Both the position numbers and the translations under genes were made by a program. A stretch of DNA of 21,858 nucleotides. Source: Dehalococcoidia bacterium UBA1141. GTDB lineage: Bacteria; Chloroflexota; Dehalococcoidia; Lucifugimonadales; UBA3495. Of the stretch, positions 15,716 through 21,858 are shown in pieces (position 1 is the first letter of the stretch; each line of letters starts with the position of its first letter). The stretch covers positions 1 to 21,858 of the forward strand of contig DCAE01000102.1 of assembly GCA_002311385.1 (NCBI GenBank). The letters run 5' to 3'. Under the pieces are notes generated by a model, which saw nothing but the letters and a program-made list of their open reading frames with translations, was not told where the DNA came from and did no database searches.

Positions 15716-16379
15716 CCCAAAGCCAGCGGTACTGCTGGACTTCGACGACACGGCCGCCGAGCAAAACGTGGCCGAATTATTGCTCACGCAATTTGGCGAC
15801 CCTACCTGGCAGGACGTTAGGAGCCGGTTTCGGGCTGGCGAGATAAACCTTATGGAGTATCAGGAGATTGCTTTTCGCAACATCCAGGCCGACCGAACCG
15901 CTATGCGAGACCACGTGCGTAACAATGCTAATTTGCGGCCCTACTTCAACGACCTGCGGATATTTTGTCAAGAAAACAGCATACCCTTCGCCATCGTTAG
16001 CCAGGGTTTGGATTTCTACATAGAAGCTCTGTTGGAGAAGGAGGGTCATACCCAAGTGCCGGTCTATGCGGTCAACACCAGTTTCTCCAATGAAGGAATC
16101 TCCTACGAGTACCGCCATACCCGCCCCGGCCAGGAAAACCAAGGAAATTCAAAAGGCCTGGTGGTCGAGCAGCACCAAGCCCAAGGCTACCATGTCTTCT
16201 ACGCCGGGGACGGCATGTCCGACTTTGAGGCGGCTACACGGGTGGACGTGCTTTACGCCCACCGTACTCTGGCCACAGAGTGTGAGCGAACCAACATTCC
16301 TTTTCATCCTTTCACTGATTTCCAACACATGCTTCACGCCGTCCAGGAATATCACGCCACGGGTATATCAACCAAATGA
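15696..16379 (+). CDS. HAD-superfamily phosphatase (SerB/MtnX-like)
   Basis: A haloacid dehalogenase-type phosphohydrolase of about 227 aa. Motif I is LLDFDDT with the nucleophile Asp at about D15, motif II is FAIVSQG, the motif III lysine is likely in NSKGLVV, and motif IV is FYAGDGMSDFEAA. The helical cap lies between motifs I and II, as in the phosphoserine phosphatase and MtnX group. I chose GTG 15696-15698 because TGAGGA lies 9 nt upstream and it places the nucleophile near the N-terminus; ATGs at 15660 and 15681 are alternatives. The 20-bp overlap with purE suggests translational coupling. The substrate is unknown; a phosphate ester linked to purine or methionine metabolism is only a guess. 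Confidence 0.85.
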   Translation: MNSAKDSPKPAVLLDFDDTAAEQNVAELLLTQFGDPTWQDVRSRFRAGEINLMEYQEIAFRNIQADRTAMRDHVRNNANLRPYFNDLRIFCQENSIPFAIVSQGLDFYIEALLEKEGHTQVPVYAVNTSFSNEGISYEYRHTRPGQENQGNSKGLVVEQHQAQGYHVFYAGDGMSDFEAATRVDVLYAHRTLATECERTNIPFHPFTDFQHMLHAVQEYHATGISTK

Positions 16380-16385
16380 TGATTA

Positions 16386-16412
16386 ACTTCGGACTCCGGG
16401 CCGGGCCGAAGT
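16386..16412. repeat. Intercistronic hairpin before purB
   Basis: acttcgg (16386-16392) pairs with ccgaagt (16406-16412) around a GC-rich 13-nt loop. No T-run follows, so it is unlikely to be a full terminator. It may stabilise or separate the transcripts. Confidence 0.35.
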
Positions 16413-16471
16413 GGTGTAATCCCGCACACGAACCCCGTGATAATTTTCCGGGAACGTGAGGAGGACTCCGC

Positions 16472-17788
16472 ATGATTGAACGCTACTCCAGACCAGCGAT
16501 GAAAAAGGTCTGGTCCGAAGAGAATAAATACCAAAAATGGCTCCAAGTGGAATTGGCCGCTTGTGAGGCTTGGACCGAAGAGGGTATCATTCCCCAAGAG
16601 GACATGGGGCTGCTGAGGTCAGCCAAGTACAACCACACCCGCATGATGGAGATATTCGAGACCACCCGCCACGATGTGACGGCATTTCTGTCCTCAATCA
16701 CCGAGGGAATCGGTCCAGAAGGGCGTTGGCTGCACTTGGGCCTAACTTCGTCGGATATGTTGGACACGGCACTGGGTCTGCAGCTTGGCGAGGCGGGAGC
16801 GATACTGCTGGAGGACATAGACGAAGCGCTGGATGCCCTCAAACTCCAAGCGATAGCCCATAAGAACACAATCATGATGGGCCGGACCCACGGGGTCCAC
16901 GCAGAGCCCATCACATTCGGCCTGAAGATGGCGCTATGGTGGGAAGAGATGCGGCGCAACCGGTCCCGCCTGGAAGACGCTCTAGAGGGCGTTCGGGTGG
17001 GCAAGATTTCCGGCGCAGTAGGCACCAATGCCACGGTGTCTCCTGCAGTAGAAGAGAAGGTTTGCCGACACTTGGGCCTCCAAGTAGAGCCGGTTTCAAA
17101 CCAGGTCGTCCAACGGGACCGCCACGCCCATTTCATCTTGACTCTGGCGTTGATTGCCGCTTCGCTGGAGAAGTTCGCCACCGAGATTCGTTCCCTACAA
17201 CGTACGGAGATTCACGAGTTGGAAGAGCCTTTCGCCTCAGGTCAGACCGGCTCATCGTCTATGCCTCATAAACGAAACCCAGAGCTTTCCGAGCGAATCT
17301 GCGGCCTAGCCCGGCTAATCCGGGGCCACAGCGTCACCGCCTTGGAGAACGTGGCTTTGTGGGGAGAGCGGGACATTAGCCACTCTTCCGCAGAGCGAAT
17401 CATCTTGCCGGACTCTTGCTTGGCTTTGGATTACATCCTAAGTATTTTCTCCGGCATCATCAAAGACCTTCGGGTGTTTCCCGACCGGATGTGGTCCAAT
17501 GTTGAAAGCAGCCGGGGTCTAATCTTCAGCCAGCAAGTTTTGCTGGCATTGGTGGACAAGGGCCTGGCCCGGGAAGAGGCCTACAAGATTGTCCAGAGAA
17601 ATGCCGGCGTGAGTTGGGACCAGAGCCAGGATTTCCGGGAATTGCTGAAATCTGACACCGAGGCCCTAGCGTATCTAAACGTGGACGATCTCAATCAAAT
17701 CTTCGACTATAGCTACTACACCAGATATGTTAGCGACATATATGGCCGATTGGGATTGGAATCTGCCCAGGTCCCACAACTTGGCTGA
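16472..17788 (+). CDS. purB: Adenylosuccinate lyase
   Basis: PurB cleaves fumarate from SAICAR and from adenylosuccinate, acting twice in purine synthesis. The 438-aa protein has the expected superfamily signatures: HLGLTSSDMLDTALGLQL, MMGRTHGVHAEPITFG with the catalytic His, and the flexible signature loop GQTGSSSMPHKRNPELSERI (around residue 256) with the catalytic Ser. The start MIERYSRPAMKKVWSEENKY is typical of the family. The ribosome binding site is strong (GGAGG, 8 nt before ATG). It lies 92 bp after the HAD phosphatase and 156 bp before purC. Confidence 0.97.
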   Translation: MIERYSRPAMKKVWSEENKYQKWLQVELAACEAWTEEGIIPQEDMGLLRSAKYNHTRMMEIFETTRHDVTAFLSSITEGIGPEGRWLHLGLTSSDMLDTALGLQLGEAGAILLEDIDEALDALKLQAIAHKNTIMMGRTHGVHAEPITFGLKMALWWEEMRRNRSRLEDALEGVRVGKISGAVGTNATVSPAVEEKVCRHLGLQVEPVSNQVVQRDRHAHFILTLALIAASLEKFATEIRSLQRTEIHELEEPFASGQTGSSSMPHKRNPELSERICGLARLIRGHSVTALENVALWGERDISHSSAERIILPDSCLALDYILSIFSGIIKDLRVFPDRMWSNVESSRGLIFSQQVLLALVDKGLAREEAYKIVQRNAGVSWDQSQDFRELLKSDTEALAYLNVDDLNQIFDYSYYTRYVSDIYGRLGLESAQVPQLG

Positions 17789-17944
17789 GTGCCGGCCGGA
17801 TTGAGCCCCGATGTCTTTCCAGTGGCTAGGACCAATATTGTTTGATTCTAAGATACTATGTAGTTGTTCGGCTTATTCGAACCGACTTTACAACCTGAAT
17901 GTACGTACTGACTTTACTATGATTATGTTAATCAGGAGCGGGGA

Positions 17945-18844
17945 ATGATTACCCAAACACAACTGCCCGATTTGTTGCACCGGGGCAAGGTGCGAGACAC
18001 CTATCAGTTGGATGATAAGCGGCTGTTGATGGTCTCCACCGACCGAATCTCGGCATTCGATGTGGTGTTGCCATTAGGAATACCGGAAAAGGGTAGGGTA
18101 CTGAATCAGATTTCTGCATTTTGGTTTCAAAAAACCCAGCACTTGGTGCCCAACCACTTCATCATGTCGGCCGACGACCCGAAGGCTGCTGCAGACCTGA
18201 AAGCCAGATTCTCTCCAGATGGTCTACCTGCGGAGATAGCCCGCCAAGCCATGGTCGTCAAGCAGGCGGAACGCATCGATATCGAATGCGTGGTTCGGGG
18301 ATACATTGCGGGCACCGCTTGGTCCGAGTACCAGGCTAAGGGAACGGTCTCCGGTAAGCCAGTCCCTGCTGGATTGTTGGAAGGCCAGGCTTTTCCGGAA
18401 CTGCTGTTCACTCCCACCACCAAAGCGGAAGAGGGCCACGACGAAAACATGACCGACCAGCAGGTTCTGGACATGGTTGGTCCGGCGCTGGCCAAACAGT
18501 TGGCCGAGGTCAGCATAGCAGTCTTTGAATTCTGCAAGGACTACGCTTTGGAGCGTGGGTTAATCTTGGCGGATACCAAGATGGAGTTTGGTCTGATCAA
18601 CGGTGAGTTGATTCTGATTGACGAGTTGCTGACGCCAGATTCCAGCCGATTCTGGGATGCCGCAGGTTACAGTCCGGGAAAGTCACAACCCAGTTTCGAC
18701 AAACAGCCCGTTCGGGACTGGCTGGCCAATCAGGATTGGAACAGAGAACCGCCAGCCCCATCTTTACCCGATGATGTGGTGGCGGAAACCTCGGCGCGTT
18801 ACCTGGAAGCCTACTACCTATTAACCGGTGAACGGTTGAGTTAA
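17945..18844 (+). CDS. purC: SAICAR synthetase
   Basis: PurC couples aspartate to CAIR with ATP to make SAICAR, the substrate of PurB encoded just upstream. The 299-aa length and the sequence fit the long form found in yeast and many bacteria. Segments seen: LLHRGKVRDTYQLDDKRLLMVSTDRISAFDVVLP at the N-terminus, the ECVVRGYIAGTAWSEY loop, FTPTTKAEEGHDENM, and LADTKMEFGLINGELILIDELLTPDSSRFW. The ATG is preceded by AGGAGCGGGGA. It is followed by a perfect 10-bp hairpin without a T-run. Confidence 0.97.
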   Translation: MITQTQLPDLLHRGKVRDTYQLDDKRLLMVSTDRISAFDVVLPLGIPEKGRVLNQISAFWFQKTQHLVPNHFIMSADDPKAAADLKARFSPDGLPAEIARQAMVVKQAERIDIECVVRGYIAGTAWSEYQAKGTVSGKPVPAGLLEGQAFPELLFTPTTKAEEGHDENMTDQQVLDMVGPALAKQLAEVSIAVFEFCKDYALERGLILADTKMEFGLINGELILIDELLTPDSSRFWDAAGYSPGKSQPSFDKQPVRDWLANQDWNREPPAPSLPDDVVAETSARYLEAYYLLTGERLS

Positions 18845-18846
18845 CC

Positions 18847-18872
18847 CGCTAAATAGGCACATCTATTTAGCG
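18847..18872. terminator. Hairpin after purC, possible weak terminator or mRNA-stabilising element
   Basis: cgctaaatag (18847-18856) and ctatttagcg (18863-18872) form a perfect 10-bp stem with loop gcacat, starting three bases after the purC stop. The sequence after it is purine-rich (agaagacgg) with no T-tract, so efficient intrinsic termination is doubtful. The stem is AT-rich in the middle. Confidence 0.45.
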
Positions 18873-18915
18873 AGAAGACGGCTCAGATTATTTACGCAAA
18901 GTCGGAGGAAAAACA

Positions 18916-19572
18916 TTGCCAGAATCGAGACACCGGCGTAACCGGGGCCAAGCCCTATCCAGAAGGGCAGGGTCCGCCAGTGCCCGGTCGAGTTCCAGGC
19001 CCGGAAAAAAGAGACCCAACAAACTCTATGTTGTGGCCTCAGCGGTAATCGCGGTCTTGGTTATCGCTGGCTTTGCCCTGGGTGGCCTGGCCGGCGGCGG
19101 CACCAGCGGCAGTTCCAGCGGCAGTTCCAGCCAGTTCGTTGAGGGAATCGGAGAGCGGCAACCGATTGAGAGCAGCAACCACCAGAACGTGGGCACGGAT
19201 ATAGTATACAACTCTTTCCCACCCACCTCCGGTGACCACTACCCGCCAGAGGCATTACAAAGGTGCGGATTCTACGAAGATGGCATGAGAGACGAGGTGG
19301 CCGTTCACCATTTGGAGCATGGAAACATAGTCGTGAACTACAACTTGCCGGACTCAGGCCAAGCGGACCAACTCCGAAACGTGATGGGTGACATAGATAT
19401 CGCCAAAATCTGGGGCATCGCCCGATCCTACGATAAGATTCCAGAAGGCCAGGTGGCATTAGCCGCGTGGGGCGTGCTGGACAGAATGGACGGGGTTGAC
19501 GAAGGGCGGATAACCCAGTTCTTCGAGGCTTATGCTGGCAGTCTGGGACCGGAGTCCATAACCTGTAGATAA
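18916..19572 (+). CDS. DUF3105 membrane-anchored protein
   Basis: A 218-aa protein starting at TTG, with GGAGG 7 nt upstream. The N-terminus is strongly basic (RHRRNRGQALSRR) and followed by one membrane segment at about residues 37-56 (LYVVASAVIAVLVIAGFALG). A Gly/Ser linker (60-72) comes next, and then an extracytoplasmic DUF3105 domain with the family pattern YNSFPPTSGDHYP and HHLEHGNIVVNY (residues about 98-142). Two cysteines, C117 and C217, could pair outside the cell. The linker is encoded by a 12-bp tandem duplication at 19105-19128. The role of the family is unknown. It lies between purC and purS, although nothing about it suggests purine synthesis. Confidence 0.85.
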   Translation: MPESRHRRNRGQALSRRAGSASARSSSRPGKKRPNKLYVVASAVIAVLVIAGFALGGLAGGGTSGSSSGSSSQFVEGIGERQPIESSNHQNVGTDIVYNSFPPTSGDHYPPEALQRCGFYEDGMRDEVAVHHLEHGNIVVNYNLPDSGQADQLRNVMGDIDIAKIWGIARSYDKIPEGQVALAAWGVLDRMDGVDEGRITQFFEAYAGSLGPESITCR

Positions 19573-19597
19573 TTGTCTGTAGACAGGTTCGATTGAA

Positions 19598-19619
19598 ATT
19601 GCGGTCCCGCCGCCGCAAT
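19598..19619. repeat. Small hairpin between the DUF3105 gene and purS
   Basis: attgcgg (19598-19604) pairs with ccgcaat (19613-19619) around an 8-nt GC-rich loop, ending just before the purS ribosome binding site (AGAGGAG, 19625-19631). It could influence access to purS, but the stem is short. Confidence 0.3.
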
Positions 19620-19636
19620 GACAAAGAGGAGCTATA

Positions 19637-19894
19637 TTGTATCTGGCAAGGATTTACGTCACCCTAAAAACCGCCGTCAATGACCCCCAAGGCCAGACGG
19701 TGTTAGGCAGCCTCAAGCACATGGGCTTCGCCGAGGTGGACGATGTTCGAATAGGAAAATATCTGGAGGTCCGTATCGACGAGCCGCAGCGTTCACGGGC
19801 CGAAGCTCGCGTCGCCGACATGTGCAACAAACTACTATCTAACCCGGTAATTGAGGAGTTTCGCTTCGAGTTGGAAGAGGCATCAACTTCCTAA
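19637..19894 (+). CDS. purS: Phosphoribosylformylglycinamidine synthase subunit PurS
   Basis: PurS (85 aa) is the small structural subunit that bridges PurL and PurQ in the multi-subunit FGAM synthase. The sequence fits closely: YLARIYVTLKTAVNDPQGQT at the start, then LGSLKHMGFAEVDDVRIGKYLEV, and the C-terminal ADMCNKLLSNPVIEEFRFEL. The start is TTG 19637-19639, 5 nt after AGGAG. In most genomes purS is followed at once by purQ and purL; here a strong terminator follows and neither gene is in the window. The fit to the family is good over the full length. Confidence 0.95.
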   Translation: MYLARIYVTLKTAVNDPQGQTVLGSLKHMGFAEVDDVRIGKYLEVRIDEPQRSRAEARVADMCNKLLSNPVIEEFRFELEEASTS

Positions 19895-19928
19895 TATAAT
19901 GACCCCTCGGTTTAGAATACCCTTGGTT

Positions 19929-19965
19929 AAAAGCGTCGGCATCTCTATGACATGCCGACGCTTTT
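19929..19965. terminator. Strong intrinsic terminator closing the purine cluster
   Basis: aaaagcgtcggcat (19929-19942) and atgccgacgctttt (19952-19965) form a perfect 14-bp stem with a 9-nt loop. The A-run before and T-run after make it usable in both directions. It lies 34 bp after the purS stop and is the clearest terminator in the window. Confidence 0.9.
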
Positions 19966-20095
19966 CTGGTCTTAAACCTGGTCTTGATCAGTGGACTCAA
20001 TCACCATTCTGCCAAGGCCAACTAACCTCGCTTTCCAGCCTGCGGCTTGCTTTAGTTAAGGTACCCCTGTGTTAATATTGTGCAGGGGGACAGAC

Positions 20096-20365
20096 ATGCC
20101 AAGTTGTCCGCAATGCAGGAAAGAAGTCCAAGAAGGATGGAATTTCTGCCGCTCCTGCGGTTATACATTAACGCCTTCCGCAACAGAGAACGAGGTATCG
20201 ATTAGCTCACAAATTTCCTCCAGCGGCTCTGACCGGGACCTGATGCGCCTCCTAAACCCTGGGCAGATGAAGGGATTGCTCAACAAGACATTGTTGGTTG
20301 GCGAGGGAGAGACCGCACTGTCGTTCGTGGACATCATAGTCTACTGCCGGGGAGTGCAGGTCTAG
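20096..20365 (+). CDS. Zinc-ribbon protein, probably C-terminally truncated
   Basis: An 89-aa protein with an N-terminal zinc ribbon, CPQC-x10-CRSC (C4, C7, C18, C21). A low-complexity Ser-rich linker follows, then LMRLLNPGQMKGLLNKTLLVGEGETALSFVD. That last block looks like the beginning of a larger beta-rich domain, but the ORF ends about ten residues later in an unrelated-looking tail (IIVYCRGVQV). The start is ATG 20096 with a G-rich site (AGGGGG) 6 nt upstream; an earlier in-frame TTG at 20069 is less likely. No continuation of the domain is seen in the other plus frames before the convergent gene. The cellular role is unknown. Confidence 0.65.
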   Translation: MPSCPQCRKEVQEGWNFCRSCGYTLTPSATENEVSISSQISSSGSDRDLMRLLNPGQMKGLLNKTLLVGEGETALSFVDIIVYCRGVQV

Positions 20366-20408
20366 AGTTGGAAGCAGGGAGCCAGACAGGAAGGTGTAGG
20401 GCTGGGAA

Positions 20409-20708
20409 CTAAAGTCTGATGCCAGCTTGCCTCAGTTGAGTCAATGCGGACTCGGGAGCCCTGCACACAATCACAGCGATGGAGGAGTTGACGGACCGGG
20501 CCTTCCTGGTGACATAGCGGCTGTCGGTTTCCGACACATCTCCTTCGATTATCAGCGCATCGTAGCCCGAAGAACCAGCCAGGTCTATGGCCACCTCGTC
20601 GCTGAGGGTGCTGGCCACCGTGCAACCCACGGTTTCCAGGATTCTTGTAACCGTTTCGACCGCCTCCGGCTGGCGCCCGAGGATAAGGATTCGATTATTT
20701 TCGGCCAT
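20409..20708 (-). CDS. Receiver-like (pseudo-receiver) protein, 99 aa
   Basis: The fold pattern is that of a CheY-like receiver: first strand RILILGRQPE, helix AVETVTRILETVG, then SLD-like spacing to YDALIIEGDV and IAVIVCRAPES. The position of the phosphorylated Asp (in the pattern D-x4-D) is Glu (about E55), the acidic pair after the first strand is missing, and the conserved lysine near the end is absent. It is therefore unlikely to be phosphorylated in the usual way. I use ATG 20708 because GGAAAAAGAG precedes it; ATG 20729 would add seven residues. It lies just downstream of the Rieske gene on the same strand and is probably co-transcribed with it. Confidence 0.65.
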   Translation of the reverse strand: MAENNRILILGRQPEAVETVTRILETVGCTVASTLSDEVAIDLAGSSGYDALIIEGDVSETDSRYVTRKARSVNSSIAVIVCRAPESALTQLRQAGIRL

Positions 20709-20751
20709 CTCTTTTTCCGGCCTGGACATATACCAATCTAAATTGTGATTT

Positions 20752-21858
20752 TCAGGCTCGAGGCGCCAAGGTGTCGATGCCCATCATTGTCGCCCAATGA
20801 TTGTAAAACCTGCGCTGATTACTTTCGCTCAACCGGTGGTCGCTGGCCCAGCCGCGAAGAGATTCGTCAAATTTCTCATGACCCAAGCCCATTTGCATGT
20901 TTAGGGGCAGCCTCTTAGCCACTGCCCCTCGGCTGGTCTGAGTGCATTCTTGCCAATTGTCCATGTCATCTTGTTCCAGGGTACCCGACGGGCTGAACCC
21001 CCGGATAGCCGCCAAACGAAAAGCTTCTTTCACCTCTGGAGAGGCGGCCCGGTCCACGAAGGTCCACGCCCAGACCTCAATCATATCCGGACCTTTGGGT
21101 TGCCATACTCGAAATGTCCTGCCTGTGGTACGTATTATTGAAAAATTAGGGAATATCGTCCCGACGATCGGGTTAACCTTTTGGATGCGCTCCCCCAACC
21201 GAGCTTCGACTTCCCCGCGAATCTCGTTCTCATAAGCCAGAATCTCGGGAATCGGCGGGTCTGTTACGTTGTCCGGACTGATATTGATAATACTATGACC
21301 GTTCCCAGTGTAAAGCATGGTACCGCCAGGTTTGGCTTGTTGAGAGGGCGAATTAACAAAGCCAGCCTTGATGGCTGAGAGGTGGCTCCAGGCTACATGA
21401 TAGGAATCGCCAGCAAAGTTTTCTGCTGGCAGTTTCCAGTTACAGGGGACCACCCATTTGTGCATGCCGCCGATAATTTCCACTCCCCCCTCTCTACGGT
21501 CAAAAAACACATCCAAGTACCAGGTTGCTTCACCTAGAAAATCGATCAACGGCTGGGCATCAGAGTCAAAGGTGGCGAAATACAGGCCCTTGTACTGCTC
21601 CAGTTGGGCCACCGGAATCAAACCCCAATCAGCGGTGTTCAATTCGTTGTGGTAGGCATCTCTAAGGTTGGGAACAGCCCGCAAACTACCGTCGTTGCCA
21701 AAGGTCCAACCATGGTATGAGCAAATAAAAGACGAGGTGTTCCCGTCGTCAGCCCGGCAAAGGCGGTTACCCCGGTGGGGGCAGATATTCAGGAAGGCTC
21801 CCACCTTGCCCTCGCTGTCTCTTGCCACCAACACTGGGTCTTCTCCCATGTAGGTGGT
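20752..21858 (-). CDS. Rieske-type ring-hydroxylating oxygenase alpha subunit (5' end outside window)
   Basis: A partial gene: the frame is still open at the window edge, upstream of an internal Met (21847-21849). The visible part holds the Rieske [2Fe-2S] site, CPHRG then CSYHGW, the bridging and mononuclear iron site NWKLPAENFAGDSYHVAWSH (Asp plus two His), and a C-terminal EQDDMDNWQE segment that probably supplies the last iron ligand. These are hallmarks of alpha subunits that hydroxylate aromatic or other hydrophobic substrates, using electrons from a reductase or ferredoxin not seen here. The substrate cannot be read from the sequence. Rieske oxygenases of this kind are abundant in SAR202-like Chloroflexota, which fits the rest of the window. 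Confidence 0.92.
   Translation of the reverse strand, partial: TTYMGEDPVLVARDSEGKVGAFLNICPHRGNRLCRADDGNTSSFICSYHGWTFGNDGSLRAVPNLRDAYHNELNTADWGLIPVAQLEQYKGLYFATFDSDAQPLIDFLGEATWYLDVFFDRREGGVEIIGGMHKWVVPCNWKLPAENFAGDSYHVAWSHLSAIKAGFVNSPSQQAKPGGTMLYTGNGHSIINISPDNVTDPPIPEILAYENEIRGEVEARLGERIQKVNPIVGTIFPNFSIIRTTGRTFRVWQPKGPDMIEVWAWTFVDRAASPEVKEAFRLAAIRGFSPSGTLEQDDMDNWQECTQTSRGAVAKRLPLNMQMGLGHEKFDESLRGWASDHRLSESNQRRFYNHWATMMGIDTLAPRA

Noticed and set aside
17789..17940. Promoter before purC
   Set aside because: TATGAT near 17917 resembles a -10 box, but no -35 box at proper spacing or extended -10 was found, so I did not call it.

Overview
The window looks like chromosomal DNA of an uncultured bacterium, most likely a Chloroflexota lineage such as SAR202 or another Dehalococcoidia-like group. 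This is inferred from gene content: a DapL/DapF lysine pathway, an archaeal-type ApgM phosphoglycerate mutase between tpiA and pgk, a TolB-like propeller fragment, a Rieske oxygenase, and moderate GC. There is no rRNA or other marker gene to prove it. I see no tRNA, rRNA, CRISPR array, insertion sequence or prophage.

Layout. (1) Positions 1-1196 hold decayed material on the minus strand: a TolB/PD40 propeller fragment, a possibly frameshifted ORF, and about 390 bp with no gene. (2) Positions 1197-10535 hold a tight nine-gene minus-strand cluster, in transcription order yrdC/sua5, a divergent polyprenyl synthetase, pgk, apgM, tpiA, miaA, dapF, dapL and hflX. Most gaps are 27-60 bp, so it is probably one operon mixing tRNA modification (YrdC, MiaA), triose glycolysis, lysine/peptidoglycan precursors and a ribosome-associated GTPase. 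(3) Positions 10536-10829 are a divergent control region with promoter-like -10 boxes facing both ways, hairpins and a possible 13-codon leader ORF. (4) Positions 10830-19894 are a plus-strand purine cluster: guaA, purD, two unknown genes, purE, a HAD phosphatase, purB, purC, a DUF3105 membrane protein and purS. A 14-bp perfect stem terminator closes it. PurE, PurC, PurB and PurD act in the IMP/AMP branch, GuaA makes GMP, and PurS is a subunit of FGAM synthase, whose partners purQ and purL are absent here. (5) Positions 20096-21858 hold a zinc-ribbon protein that seems cut short, a pseudo-receiver protein, and the 3' part of a Rieske ring-hydroxylating oxygenase that runs off the window.

The most unusual point is translation initiation. 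Four genes (guaA, yrdC, the polyprenyl synthetase and hflX) have an open frame and a Shine-Dalgarno-like sequence 6-8 nt before ACG, ATC, ATA and ATA respectively. None has an ATG, GTG or TTG in a sensible place. The other genes use ATG, GTG or TTG normally. Other points of note are the loss of the first aspartate in both catalytic motifs of the polyprenyl synthetase, a PurE lacking the usual AAHLPG motif, an acidic N-terminal extension on GuaA, and a receiver-like protein with Glu at the phosphoacceptor position.
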